Source: CAZKBP01 sp964551015
GTDB taxonomy: Bacteria > Bacteroidota > Bacteroidia > Cytophagales > Microscillaceae
Direction of reading: 5' to 3'
Length of the DNA: 64,000 bases
Assembly: GCA_964551015.1 (NCBI GenBank)
Contig: CAZKBP010000011.1
Location: forward strand, 62,001-126,000
Part shown: positions 1 through 8,771 of the stretch, piece after piece
How the letters are laid out: every line of letters starts with the position of its first letter
Position numbering within the stretch: the first letter of the stretch is position 1
Program-made: the position numbers and the translations under genes
Notes under the pieces: model-generated
What the model saw: the letters and a program-made list of their open reading frames with translations, nothing else
What the model was told of the DNA's origin: nothing
Databases searched by the model: none

Positions 1-44
1 CCACACCCACCGTGTGAATTAATTATGAAATTACTGCCGAAATC

Positions 45-74
45 TTTGAAACCTGAGTTTTATTCATAGTTTTG
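45..74 (+). promoter_or_regulatory. Bacteroidota-type promoter of the SDR gene
   Basis: TTTG at 45-48, an 18-nt spacer, then TAGTTTTG at 67-74. This fits the sigma-ABfr consensus of Bacteroidota (TTTG, about 19 nt, TAnnTTTG). Transcription would begin near position 80, about 40 nt upstream of the SDR start codon. Confidence 0.65.
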
Positions 75-118
75 CAGACACAACAGGTAAGCAACCTTAC
101 CTGATTTTTTGTCTATCT

Positions 119-877
119 ATGAAAAGATACGATCTCAGTGGAAGAGTAGCCATCGTAACCGGAGCGAGCAAGGGAATTGGTAAAGCAATCGCCCAGGGTT
201 TGGGCGAAGCAGGAGCCAAAGTCGTGGTAAGTAGCCGTAAGCAAGAGGCAGTTGATCTAGTAGCAACTGAACTTCGTGAGCAAGGAATTGAAGCCACCGC
301 CTTTGCCTGCAATGTGAGCCACGAAGAAGAAATAGCAAAGCTGGTAGAAGGAACGATCGCGACTTATCAAAGATTAGACATTATCGTTAACAATGCGGGT
401 ACAAATCTGACCGTAGCACCACTGCTCGAGGTAGATGACCGTACCTTCAATAAGATGATGGACGTCAATGTGAAGGGAGCACTTTGGTTAAGCCGTTATG
501 CGCAATCTCATCTAAAAGCCAACGGTGGAGGCTCCATTATTAACATTGCTAGTATAGAAGGGATTACCCCCTCTGATGGTCTAGGCATTTACAGTCTCAC
601 CAAAGCCGCCCTGATTATGGCGACCAAAGTCTTAGCGCGTGAGTTAGGCTCAGATCAGATCCGAGTAAATGCCGTCTGTCCAGGATACATCAAAACCAAG
701 CTCAGTGCTTCTGTCATGGAAGATCCTGATAAAAAAGCAGAAATAATGGCCAAGCAAACCTTAGCTCACGAAGCAAGACCCGAGGATATTATTGGCGTGA
801 CACTTCTGTTGGCTTCGGATGCTGGGGCTTTTTTTAGTGGATCAATTATTACCGCGGATGGTGGATTTACCGTCTAG
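119..877 (+). CDS. SDR family NAD(P)-dependent oxidoreductase
   Basis: A 252-residue classical short-chain dehydrogenase/reductase. The Rossmann cofactor motif TGASKGIG is at residues 14-21, NNAG at 91-94, and the catalytic Ser145, Tyr158 and Lys162 (YSLTK) are all present, with PGYIKT near 188-193. Length is standard for the family, and the C-terminal ADGGFTV is typical of FabG/glucose-dehydrogenase-like members. It reduces or oxidises a carbonyl/alcohol substrate in the cytoplasm; the substrate cannot be read from sequence. It stands alone behind its own promoter. A housekeeping FabG role is possible but there are no fatty-acid synthesis genes nearby. Confidence 0.93.
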   Translation: MKRYDLSGRVAIVTGASKGIGKAIAQGLGEAGAKVVVSSRKQEAVDLVATELREQGIEATAFACNVSHEEEIAKLVEGTIATYQRLDIIVNNAGTNLTVAPLLEVDDRTFNKMMDVNVKGALWLSRYAQSHLKANGGGSIINIASIEGITPSDGLGIYSLTKAALIMATKVLARELGSDQIRVNAVCPGYIKTKLSASVMEDPDKKAEIMAKQTLAHEARPEDIIGVTLLLASDAGAFFSGSIITADGGFTV

Positions 878-1090
878 CCGTTTTCAATATCGTTTAAGTG
901 AATCAACTAGCTGTTTTTATAATTTTTTATGCTTTTCTTCTACTAAACAAAAAATGTATCGTACATAATATTGACTTTGTCCTCTACTCCTAGTGAGTAT
1001 CCATAGGAATTCCATATTGAGATTATTTTGCTAACTTTGTCTCTACTCACGTAGGGATGCCCAATGTTTGTTAAAGCGTAAAACAAAGGT

Positions 1091-3523
1091 ATGATTAACG
1101 AAAAAGAAGAAGCAGTCAACAATCAGACTACATCTGAAAAGACTCCTCAAGGAGAATTCGCCTCTGACGTAAAAGACCAAGAACAAAAAATGCAACAGCC
1201 AGACACCCAAGAACCTGAAGAAAGACACCAAGATAACCCTTCTTCATCCGAGACTGATCTTTCTGCCAAGGAAACCTCCTCAGAGAAAATGGAGGAGACC
1301 CCAGACACAGACGAAAAACCGAACCCACCCGCTGATACTACCGAAGACTTAGATTCTTCTACTACGGTAGAATCCGAAACCATCAACACGCTCGATCAAA
1401 CCGAAGAGAGCGTTTCTGAACCCATTACACAGACCCATACTCCAGAACCAGAAATGCCTGTCGCTGAGCAAACTAGCGAGCAGCAAAATACCCCCAATTT
1501 GGAGGCCAGAGCAGAACTAGAGAATGCTGATCTCCATCAAGAAAAGGAAGATACGGCCGAGCAAAATCCTGTTACTAACCAAGGAGAAAACCAAGCCGAG
1601 ATAGAAAATAAATCATCTGAAACCCAGCCAGAAGATAAATCAGATGATGGCTCATCATCCCCCAACCCAGCAATCCAAGCCGAAGCCGAGCCTAGCAGTA
1701 CCGACGCTACTTCGGAAGAAAATACAGATACTGCCACACCCGTCGCCGAGGATGAAGACAAGCAAGAAGACGAAAAGGAAGAGGAGGAAGAAGACGATTC
1801 GGTAGATGATTTTTCTTCTTTTGATAAAGAAGGCTTGTTTGCACTTATCCAAAAATTAGCCAAAGAAGAGGATTACCGTAAATATACTCCCATTCTTCGT
1901 GAGATTCGTCCGCTCTTTGACGAATTAGTAAACGAAGAAAAACAGAAAGCACTCGATAAATACCTGGCCGAGGGTGGGGAAAAGGATGGTTTTGAGTTTA
2001 AGGAAGACCAAATCACTCAGGACTTCTACACGCTCTATAACCATATCCAAAAGAGCCGTACCGAGCAGATTGCTCAGATAGAAGCCACCAAAGAAAAAAA
2101 TCTTCAGAAGAAGAACGAGCTTCTCGAAAAGATGCGGGCACTTACCGAAAACGAGGAAAGTCAAGCCAGCATCGAGGAGTTAAAGAAATTACAACAAGAA
2201 TGGCGAGAGGTGGGCCCCGTTGCGCATCAGCATAATCGGAGCCTATGGGCTAGTTATAATGCCTTGGTTGACCTGTTTTATGATAAGCGAAGTATCTATT
2301 ACGAACTCAAAGAGCTTGATCGTAAAAAGAACCTCGCCCAGAAACTGGGGCTTTGCGAACGAGCCGAGAAACTGGTCGAGTACGAATCTATCAAGGATGC
2401 CGTCAAAGAACTAAACGAACTACACGAAGAGTTCAAACACATTGGCCCTGTACCCAAAGAAGAACAAGAGGCACTATGGCAAAGATTCAAAGCCGCTTCT
2501 GATCGGGTTTATGATAAGAAACGAGAACACATCCGCCAAAGAGAGCAGGAAAAACAAGAGAATTTGGAGAAAAAGCTCGTATTTTGTGAGCGTATCAAGC
2601 CTTTTGCTGAATTTCAGTCAGATAAAATCTCTGAATGGAACGCCAAAACCAAGGAAATTCTAGCTTTACAAAAAGATTGGGAAGCCATTCGCTTTGTGCC
2701 CAGAGATAAAATCAAGGAATTAAGCCGGTTGTTTTGGACTCCTTTCAAAACCTTTTTTAATAATAAAAATGCTTTCATCAAGACCTTAGATGAAGAGCGA
2801 GAAGAAAATCTCAAGCAAAAAACAGTACTTTGCGAAGAGGTAGAAGCACTGGTAGATGGAGAAACGGAGGATAGTGAACGCCAAGTGGCCGAAAAACTAA
2901 AAACTTTACAGAAAAAGTGGAAAGAAATTGGCCCCGTACCTTCCAAGCAACGCCAGAGTATTTACGATCGCTTCAAAAAGACTTGTGATAAATTCTTTGA
3001 GCGTCGTCGGGAGCGTTACGCGGCTCAGGAGAGAGAATACGCGGAAAATCTCCAGAAAAAACAAGCCCTCTGCGAGAAGATAGAAACGCATCAGCCAGAA
3101 GCATCGGATCAGGCAAATCAGCTGGTGGAAGCATACATAGAAGAATGGAAAGAAATTGGTTTTGTTCCTAAAAAAGATAAAAACTCCATCCAGAAACGCT
3201 TCGATAAGGCCATTGAAGGCTTCATCAAACGCTTCCCGGATATGGGGCACGCCGAAAAAGAAGAAGTATCGCTGACGGCCGAATTGAATATGTTTCAAGA
3301 GAGCCCTTATGCTAACAAGAAAATTAAGCAGAAAGAATCTGTGATTCGCCGTAAAATTTCCAAATTGGAAAACGACATCGATACACTTCGCAACAACATC
3401 GGCTTCTTAGCCAATTCCAAAAAAGCCGATAAACTAAAAGAATCTCTGGAGCAACAAATCAAAGACGCCAGCGTAGAATTAGAAGGATTGCGAGCACAAC
3501 TGAAAGTACTCCGAAACGCCTAA
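1091..3523 (+). CDS. DUF349 domain-containing protein
   Basis: An 810-residue cytoplasmic protein. Residues 1 to about 245 are low-complexity and very acidic (Glu, Asp, Ser, Thr, Gln, Pro). The rest is helical, with at least five DUF349 repeats recognisable by a W-x-E/x-I-G-x-V-P core followed by a Phe/Tyr-rich helix (for example WREVGPV, FKHIGPVP, WEAIRFVP, WKEIGPVP, WKEIGFVP). A helical coiled-coil tail closes the protein. DUF349 proteins occur across Bacteroidota and Actinobacteria; their function is not established. No secretion signal is seen. A possible -7 element (TAACTTTG, 1032-1039) lies upstream but lacks a well-spaced -33 element. The acidic N-terminal half is probably disordered. 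Confidence 0.9.
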   Translation: MINEKEEAVNNQTTSEKTPQGEFASDVKDQEQKMQQPDTQEPEERHQDNPSSSETDLSAKETSSEKMEETPDTDEKPNPPADTTEDLDSSTTVESETINTLDQTEESVSEPITQTHTPEPEMPVAEQTSEQQNTPNLEARAELENADLHQEKEDTAEQNPVTNQGENQAEIENKSSETQPEDKSDDGSSSPNPAIQAEAEPSSTDATSEENTDTATPVAEDEDKQEDEKEEEEEDDSVDDFSSFDKEGLFALIQKLAKEEDYRKYTPILREIRPLFDELVNEEKQKALDKYLAEGGEKDGFEFKEDQITQDFYTLYNHIQKSRTEQIAQIEATKEKNLQKKNELLEKMRALTENEESQASIEELKKLQQEWREVGPVAHQHNRSLWASYNALVDLFYDKRSIYYELKELDRKKNLAQKLGLCERAEKLVEYESIKDAVKELNELHEEFKHIGPVPKEEQEALWQRFKAASDRVYDKKREHIRQREQEKQENLEKKLVFCERIKPFAEFQSDKISEWNAKTKEILALQKDWEAIRFVPRDKIKELSRLFWTPFKTFFNNKNAFIKTLDEEREENLKQKTVLCEEVEALVDGETEDSERQVAEKLKTLQKKWKEIGPVPSKQRQSIYDRFKKTCDKFFERRRERYAAQEREYAENLQKKQALCEKIETHQPEASDQANQLVEAYIEEWKEIGFVPKKDKNSIQKRFDKAIEGFIKRFPDMGHAEKEEVSLTAELNMFQESPYANKKIKQKESVIRRKISKLENDIDTLRNNIGFLANSKKADKLKESLEQQIKDASVELEGLRAQLKVLRNA

Positions 3524-3539
3524 AATATCCTTTGGATTC

Positions 3540-3570
3540 TTTGCGAATCCGAAGAAAGTATATATCTTTG
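3540..3570 (+). promoter_or_regulatory. Promoter of tRNA-Thr
   Basis: TTTG at 3540-3543, 19-nt spacer, TATCTTTG at 3563-3570: a full match to the Bacteroidota TTTG-N19-TAnnTTTG consensus, ending 14 nt before the mature tRNA 5' end. Confidence 0.8.
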
Positions 3571-3584
3571 CATTCCGATTGAAT

Positions 3585-3658
3585 GCCTCCATAGCTCAGC
3601 TGGCCAGAGCAACTGACTTGTAATCAGTAGGTCGTTGGTTCGAATCCGACTGGGGGCT
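3585..3658 (+). tRNA. tRNA-Thr (anticodon TGT)
   Basis: A complete 74-nt cloverleaf. The acceptor stem GCCTCCA pairs with TGGGGGC (one G-T wobble), the D stem is GCTC/GAGC, the anticodon stem ACTGA/TCAGT holds the loop CTTGTAA (anticodon TGT, threonine), and the T stem GTTGG/CCGAC encloses TTCGAAT. The discriminator is T and CCA is not encoded. It has its own promoter and terminator. The downstream DNA holds a remnant of an excisionase-like gene, as if this tRNA had served as an integration site. Confidence 0.97.
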
Positions 3659-3668
3659 CTTCTAAATC

Positions 3669-3705
3669 AAGCACTTACAAACGAAAGTTGATAAGTGCTT
3701 TTTTT
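3669..3705 (+). terminator. Rho-independent terminator after tRNA-Thr
   Basis: AAGCACTTA (3669-3677) pairs with TAAGTGCTT (3692-3700) and is followed by a T run to 3705. It starts 11 nt after the tRNA. Confidence 0.88.
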
Positions 3706-3812
3706 GGATACATACCAGATACATACAAATAGCATCAAAAGATTGTAACTTTCAGAGTTCTGATCCTGTTTTCCTGAAAAGTAGGGTCAAAATAAAATTG
3801 TACTTTTCAAAG

Positions 3813-3937
3813 TCATTCTCTTCCTAACGTGAAGCTTTTTGCCTTGCTATCCAGTTCCTCTTCCGTGGCTACCCGATTTGATAAAATAAATTTCTCAATC
3901 TCCAAGCGATCAAAATAAACTAAGTTTCCCAACTTAG
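3813..3937 (-). pseudogene. Remnant of an excisionase-like helix-turn-helix protein (C-terminal end)
   Basis: On the minus strand this stretch reads as about 41 codons ending in a stop at 3813-3815. It contains KLGN followed by VYFDRLEIEKFILSNR and then an acidic A-T-E-E-E-L stretch. That matches the C-terminal part of small Bacteroidota helix-turn-helix/excisionase-like proteins, where K-x-G-x-x-x-Y-F introduces the last strand and helix. The 5' half of the gene is missing: upstream the frame runs into the hairpin repeat at 3920-4020. Its place just after tRNA-Thr suggests the relic of an integrated element. The family assignment is by eye. Confidence 0.5.
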
Positions 3938-4020
3938 CAGGTAAGTGAGCCAAGATTCCTATCTTGACGTGATGTGAGATAGGAATCTCACCGATCGGGT
4001 CGGCTAAGATAGGAATCTTA
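3920..4020 (+). repeat. Four-hairpin dispersed repeat, copy A
   Basis: Four short perfect hairpins follow one another: CTAAGTT-TCCC-AACTTAG (3920-3937), CAAGAT-TCCT-ATCTTG (3951-3966), GTGAGAT-AGGA-ATCTCAC (3974-3991) and TAAGAT-AGGA-ATCTTA (4005-4020). The tetraloops of the second and third/fourth hairpins are reverse complements of each other. The same order and loops recur at 22135-22203 and 23593-23700. The last hairpin ends 11 bp from the stop codon of the PhoD-like gene. Confidence 0.85.
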
Positions 4021-4031
4021 ACAGAGTGGAC

Positions 4032-5054
4032 TCAAAACTCAACTACCTGCGACTGAAGCACTTTATTTCCCTCTCCTCTGATTTGCAACGTGATTTTTTG
4101 CGCCGCCCAGTCAAACTGAAGAATGCCAAAATTCAGAGAACTAACCACCTCACCTACGCGGTGTTGATTCGGTTCACTGGTAAAATTGCGATAGGAGTGT
4201 GTCAAACCACTGGAAGTAACTTCCCAGACAGTCTTTGCGTCTCCCTCTCTCTGTAATTTGGAAATTTCTCCGATATGGCGATCTCCGCTCAATAAAATGG
4301 TAGACTGTGCTGGATATTTTTGAATTAAATCAAAAAGACGGGTTCTTTCTTTTGGAAAATTTGCCCATTTCTCAAAGCGATGTTCTTCGGGAATCATCTG
4401 AATACCCGAGCCAATGATATGAACATCAGCCTGGCTATCTTTCAGCGTCTTTTCCAGCCATTGCCACTGCTCATCACCCAAAACGGTTCCCTCAGGATTG
4501 GGCAGATAACCGTTTTCACCCTTCTCGATAGGGTCGCGGAAGTAGCGGGCATCCAGCAAAATCACTCGGATTTGCTTTCCTTTTTCTCCGTAGGTGTAAG
4601 TAGCATAGGCTCCGGCTTGCTTGCGCTGGGGGGCATCCTCGGGCACACCCAAGAAATCTAGCATGAGTTGTTGACTTTCAGCGCGATAGGCATACTCTTT
4701 TCCCGCATCGTTCTTACCAAAGTCGTGGTCATCCCAGATGCCAATGATGGGTACTTGGGCGGTCAGCTTCTGATAATCGGCTTGCTCCGATTGCTTCTGG
4801 TATTTGGCGGCCAGCACCTGCATATCTTGGGTATCGCCGTAGATATTATCTCCGAGCCAAATCCACAAGTCGGGTTGATTCTCCAGAATAGGTTGCCAAA
4901 GTGGCTGAGGAAGGTCTTGGCGATTGCAAGAGCCAAAAGCAATGGTCTCCAAAGGTTCGGTGCTCGTCTGGGCAGAGATTTCGGGGCAGAAAAGGCCAAA
5001 ACCTATGATGAGTACCAAGCTTTTTTGAATTTTATTGATAATAAAATATTTCAT
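4032..5054 (-). CDS. Exported PhoD-like alkaline phosphatase/phosphodiesterase
   Basis: A 340-residue protein with a signal peptide (residues 1 to about 29, ending ISAQ). Metal-binding and catalytic motifs of the PhoD metallophosphatase family are present: GSCN (41-44), GDN (68-70), DDHDFG (108-113), LLDAR (166-170) and SGDRH-IGE (256-263). The enzyme would hydrolyse phosphate esters in the periplasm or at the cell surface. It lacks the long N-terminal domain of Bacillus PhoD, as expected for the shorter subfamily. A -7-like box (TAGCTTTG on the minus strand, 5077-5084) sits upstream of the start. No Pho-box could be identified. Confidence 0.9.
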   Translation of the reverse strand: MKYFIINKIQKSLVLIIGFGLFCPEISAQTSTEPLETIAFGSCNRQDLPQPLWQPILENQPDLWIWLGDNIYGDTQDMQVLAAKYQKQSEQADYQKLTAQVPIIGIWDDHDFGKNDAGKEYAYRAESQQLMLDFLGVPEDAPQRKQAGAYATYTYGEKGKQIRVILLDARYFRDPIEKGENGYLPNPEGTVLGDEQWQWLEKTLKDSQADVHIIGSGIQMIPEEHRFEKWANFPKERTRLFDLIQKYPAQSTILLSGDRHIGEISKLQREGDAKTVWEVTSSGLTHSYRNFTSEPNQHRVGEVVSSLNFGILQFDWAAQKITLQIRGEGNKVLQSQVVEF

Positions 5055-5213
5055 TTTTGGTAATTTGATTTTTGTACAAAGCTAGGAATCACTTCATAAA
5101 AAGAGAGCAGCTAGTGCGTTAAATTATCTTTAGTAAATGGGAATCTACAGCGTTTTCTGTCGTGGGTTATGTGCTGTGCACTTCTTTTTCAAGGCTTGCC
5201 CGTCAATTTTTGC

Positions 5214-6578
5214 CTAAGAGTTTCCATCTTTCAACACACTCCTCAGGGCATGCACGTAACGAGAGGCTCTCCGAATATGCCAGGGCCAGCCCCGCATTCG
5301 GAGCTTTTTGAAATCAGAGCGCACAATCACGATGGTGGGGAATTGAGCAAAGCAAATGGCTCCAAACAACAACAAGCAGCCACAGAGAAAAAAGGTAATG
5401 GCGTGAAATAAGAAATAAAGCAAAGGAATCGGCAAGAGAAGAAAAAACATGCCCGTAGTGATTTCTCGGTGCGTCTCCAGATCGGAGGCGATGATTTTTT
5501 GCAAAGATATTTCCACGGGTTTGCCTTTTTCAAATAAATCCTTGCCACGCAGAAATTTGATTTTTTGATTGGTCACCATGCCAAAAGAGTTGTCCAGCAC
5601 CAGGTACTCTCGTTCGGGACGATCATACATCGGGTCGGACTTCTTGGTGGACGGTTCGGGTAGGGTTTCTTCGTGGAGATCTTTTCCAGCTTGACGATCA
5701 GACTCGATGATCCACTCCACGGTTTGGCTGTGGTCGCTGGGTTCAAAATCTACCTCTTCTTGAAGAAGGAGGGCATTCTTGAATACTTCGGCATTTTGAA
5801 AGCGATCTTGGGGGTCTTTGGCGGTGGCTTTCTCCATAATGCGCTGAATCTGTCCGCTTACATTTGGATAAAAATTTCTAGCCTGAGGAAGTGGGTCATT
5901 GACAATTTTTTGGCTGATGTCGTATTCGGAGAGATTCAATTGGTAAGGATTTCGCCCCGTAATCATCTCAAAAAGCGTGACCCCCAAACTATAAATATCA
6001 CTACGAGCATCTACCGACTGCGCCCGCACTTGCTCAGGACTCATGTAATAGATCGTCCCGACTCGGGCACCCGTCTGGGTCAGGTTACTTTCAACCGAAT
6101 TAATATCCTTGGCAATCCCGAAGTCCAGAATTTTGATGTCGCCCATTTCATTAATCATGATGTTGGCAGGCTTGATATCTCGGTGCACGATGTTGCGCTG
6201 GTGGGCGTAGTGGACGGCGTCTAATATTTTCAGAAAAACTGGAATGGCCTTTTCTTCGGGAATAGGGCCAGAGACTTTGTGAATATAATTATCCAGCGTG
6301 ATTCCCTCGATGTATTCCATAATCAGGTAAACACCCGTGCTGGTCTCGAGATAATCGTGCAGGGCGACAATATTGGGATGGCTGAGGTTGGCCATGAGCG
6401 CGGCTTCGTTCTTGAAACGCTCCCGAATGGCCGGATCACGGGCAAATTGGGGTTTGAGTTCTTTGATCGCCACCTTACGCCCAATTTGTGTATGTGTGGC
6501 CAGATAGACCGTTCCCATACCGCCCTTACCGAGAACGCGTTGTACTCTATAGTTTGCTATGTTGGCCTGTCCAGTCAT
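5214..6578 (-). CDS. Membrane-anchored Ser/Thr protein kinase (Hanks type)
   Basis: A 454-residue protein with an N-terminal kinase domain (about 10-270): glycine loop GKGGMG (17-22), Lys39 in AIK, catalytic HRD at 132-134, DFG at 152-154 and an activation-segment MSPE. All catalytic residues are intact. A charged linker follows, then a hydrophobic hairpin of about two membrane passes (376-418), and a short basic C-terminal tail. There is no PASTA or other recognisable extracellular sensor, so the kinase faces the cytoplasm with the anchor at its C-terminus. Substrates are unknown; an RsbU-like phosphatase at 10.0-11.3 kb is a possible but unproven partner. Confidence 0.9.
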   Translation of the reverse strand: MTGQANIANYRVQRVLGKGGMGTVYLATHTQIGRKVAIKELKPQFARDPAIRERFKNEAALMANLSHPNIVALHDYLETSTGVYLIMEYIEGITLDNYIHKVSGPIPEEKAIPVFLKILDAVHYAHQRNIVHRDIKPANIMINEMGDIKILDFGIAKDINSVESNLTQTGARVGTIYYMSPEQVRAQSVDARSDIYSLGVTLFEMITGRNPYQLNLSEYDISQKIVNDPLPQARNFYPNVSGQIQRIMEKATAKDPQDRFQNAEVFKNALLLQEEVDFEPSDHSQTVEWIIESDRQAGKDLHEETLPEPSTKKSDPMYDRPEREYLVLDNSFGMVTNQKIKFLRGKDLFEKGKPVEISLQKIIASDLETHREITTGMFFLLLPIPLLYFLFHAITFFLCGCLLLFGAICFAQFPTIVIVRSDFKKLRMRGWPWHIRRASRYVHALRSVLKDGNS

Positions 6579-6659
6579 TGAATGCTTAGGATGTACTTCT
6601 TTTTAATTTATGAAAAAATGAATGGTTGAATTTTACATAACCCTTAAACAATCTCATCT

Positions 6660-7253
6660 TTATTTGATTCTATTGGGATTTTCCTTAATAAACGCACTCC
6701 AATCTGAATGTTTTTTGAGTTGAGAATTTCCTCCCTGAAAATGATGACAAACGGCCACGCCCAAGGCGTCTGTGGCATCTAAGGTAATGGCTTCGTCCTT
6801 AAAGTTAAGTAAAGTTTGGAGCATAGCCGCTACTTGTTCTTTGGAGGCATTGCCATTTCCGGTTACAGATTGTTTAACTTTACGGGGTGCATATTCGGTA
6901 ATGGGAATTTCTCGTACCAGAGCGGTGGCCATGGCGACCCCTTGGGCGCGCCCCAGCTTTAAGGCCACTTGGATATTTTTTCCATAAAAAGGTGATTCTA
7001 AGGCCATTTCGTCGGGATGGTACTCTTGGATGAGTTCACTCATGCGTTCGGCTATTTTCTTCAGTTTCAGAGCCTGATTGCTATATTTGGATAAATTGAT
7101 GACGCCATAACGCACAACAAAGAGTTGTTTGCCCTTCACCCCAATCAGACCATAGCCCATCAGACGGGTGCCGGGGTCAACCCCTAGGATAATTTTTTCG
7201 GTATCTGTGTTTGGTTTGGTCAAGATTGCTAAAATTTGAATAACAGTTTGCAA
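6660..7253 (-). CDS. ruvC: Crossover junction endodeoxyribonuclease RuvC
   Basis: The Holliday-junction resolvase of the RuvABC recombination-repair pathway. The four acidic catalytic positions are visible: Asp26 in GVDPGT, Glu86 in LESPFY, and Asp159 and Asp162 in DATDALGVA. The core length is normal. The chosen ATG gives about 20 residues before the usual family start; an in-frame TTG at codon 11 (just before TKPN) would shorten this, so the exact start is uncertain. The gene is divergent from the GT2 gene at 7321 with 67 bp between them. Neither RuvA nor RuvB is in the window. Confidence 0.95.
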   Translation of the reverse strand: MQTVIQILAILTKPNTDTEKIILGVDPGTRLMGYGLIGVKGKQLFVVRYGVINLSKYSNQALKLKKIAERMSELIQEYHPDEMALESPFYGKNIQVALKLGRAQGVAMATALVREIPITEYAPRKVKQSVTGNGNASKEQVAAMLQTLLNFKDEAITLDATDALGVAVCHHFQGGNSQLKKHSDWSAFIKENPNRIK

Positions 7254-7320
7254 ATTACGGATTTCTAAGCGCAGAAAGAAAATTTGCTAAGCATTAATCT
7301 CTAAACCTTCAAAAGACAAA

Positions 7321-8466
7321 ATGCTAAACTTCTTAACCATCTTGGTGCTAATATATATATTGATGACGGGCTTGCTCATCCTAGGCTGGATGCAATCGGA
7401 GGCATTCCAATTCCGTCCCTTATTAAAATTACCACCCATAGAAGAAAAGCCCTTTCTCGTTACCGTTATCATTCCGGTGAGGAATGAGGCGACCAATATC
7501 CTCGCCTTGCTAGAAGATCTGAGTGAGCAGTTGATGGATGCCAAGCGTTATGAAGTGCTGATAGTGGATGATTATTCTGAAGATCATACCTGTGAACTCG
7601 TGGAAGCGTATATTCCCAAAGCTCCCTATGCACTCAAATTGCTACACCGCTCGGTAAGGCAACATCCTTCTCCCAAAAAAGATGCGATCACACTGGGTGT
7701 AAAGCAGGCTCGGGGAGAGCTGATCGTGACCACAGATGGAGACTGTAGGGTCGGAAGCGAGTGGTTGGCCGTTTTATGGCAATTTTACGAGAAAAATCAG
7801 GCTTATTTAATCAGCGCGGGAGTAACTTTTGACCAAGAGCGAAATCTTTTCCAGAAAATGCAGACCGTGGAATTTGCCAGCCTCATCGGCTCAGGCGCAG
7901 CTACCCTCTCGCTGGGCTTTCCGAGTATGTGCAACGGAGCCAATTTAGCTTATCCTAAGCGAATCTTTGAGGAGGTAAAGGGCTACGAAGGCTTTGACCA
8001 AACGGCTTCGGGAGATGATGAATTCCTCTTGCACAAAATAGCTCAGAAGTATCCAGAGCGAATTTATTTTTTGAAACATCCGGCTGTTATCGTAAAAACA
8101 AAGGCACAAGCCTCTGTCCAAGCTTTTTTTCAACAAAGAAAAAGATGGGCAAGTAAATGGAAGTATTATGCTCGGATCAGCGTAAAAATACTAGCTTTTT
8201 TTATATTTGCACTGAATCTCAGTCTGGTACTGGCGACATTTTTGCTGATTTTGGGGCACTACCCCTTTTCTTCCTGGTGTATGCAAGTACTGGCGAAGTG
8301 TACGGTGGAGTGGATTTTTTTAGGCTTGGTGCTAACTTTTCTGCGAAAATCCAGCTACTTGTTCCTGATTCCGGGGGTGCAGTTATTTTATCCCTTATAC
8401 GTGATTATATTCGGTTTGGTAGGGCTGAGGGGAGGCTATCAGTGGAAAGGGAGAAAACTTCATTAA
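7321..8466 (+). CDS. Membrane glycosyltransferase, GT2 family
   Basis: 381 residues. An N-terminal membrane anchor (about 3-23) is followed by a GT-A catalytic domain: VIIPVRNE (49-56), the DGD metal-binding motif (139-141), GDDE acid/base region (231-234) and QQRKRW (271-276), the Q-x-x-R-W signature of processive enzymes. Several C-terminal membrane segments follow (about 287-370). It transfers a sugar from a nucleotide donor to a membrane-linked or polymer acceptor; the product cannot be assigned. It starts a same-strand run through 13820 that includes a second GT2 and a polysaccharide deacetylase, suggesting envelope polysaccharide synthesis. Confidence 0.9.
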   Translation: MLNFLTILVLIYILMTGLLILGWMQSEAFQFRPLLKLPPIEEKPFLVTVIIPVRNEATNILALLEDLSEQLMDAKRYEVLIVDDYSEDHTCELVEAYIPKAPYALKLLHRSVRQHPSPKKDAITLGVKQARGELIVTTDGDCRVGSEWLAVLWQFYEKNQAYLISAGVTFDQERNLFQKMQTVEFASLIGSGAATLSLGFPSMCNGANLAYPKRIFEEVKGYEGFDQTASGDDEFLLHKIAQKYPERIYFLKHPAVIVKTKAQASVQAFFQQRKRWASKWKYYARISVKILAFFIFALNLSLVLATFLLILGHYPFSSWCMQVLAKCTVEWIFLGLVLTFLRKSSYLFLIPGVQLFYPLYVIIFGLVGLRGGYQWKGRKLH

Positions 8467-8483
8467 TATAATCGTGACCAGAG

Positions 8484-8744
8484 ATGACAGACCCAGAATT
8501 TGATGTATTAGATGAGCTTTATTTCGTTCAGTCTTTTCATCATCTAAAAGAAACGCTTCAATGGGAAGATTCCGTCTTGATTCGTATCTTAGAAGAATTG
8601 ATCGGGAAAGGTTGGGTAAAATGTTTCCGGGAAGAAGATGTGGACGAAAGCCTAGCCCCCGATGAGATCCATCTCGCCACCAATTACGCGAGATACTGCT
8701 ATCTGGCTACCAAAGAAGGCCTTTTAGCTCATAATAGTAGATAA
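8484..8744 (+). CDS. Small conserved-looking protein, possible winged-helix fold
   Basis: 86 residues, acidic, with no membrane segment or signal peptide. The pattern (helix, LKETLQWEDSVLIRILEELI, GWVKC strand, then YLATKEGLLA) resembles a small winged-helix domain, but I do not recognise a named family. It begins 17 bp after the GT2 gene and ends 27 bp before the ABC permease, so all three are probably co-transcribed. Coding status is supported by its tight spacing and codon composition. Confidence 0.7.
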   Translation: MTDPEFDVLDELYFVQSFHHLKETLQWEDSVLIRILEELIGKGWVKCFREEDVDESLAPDEIHLATNYARYCYLATKEGLLAHNSR

Positions 8745-8771
8745 AACTCAATTAGGAATGCCCAAGAGGCT

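Noticed and set aside
1032..1039. TAACTTTG as a full promoter of the DUF349 gene
   Set aside because: No TTG at the proper distance upstream; only the -7 half is supported.
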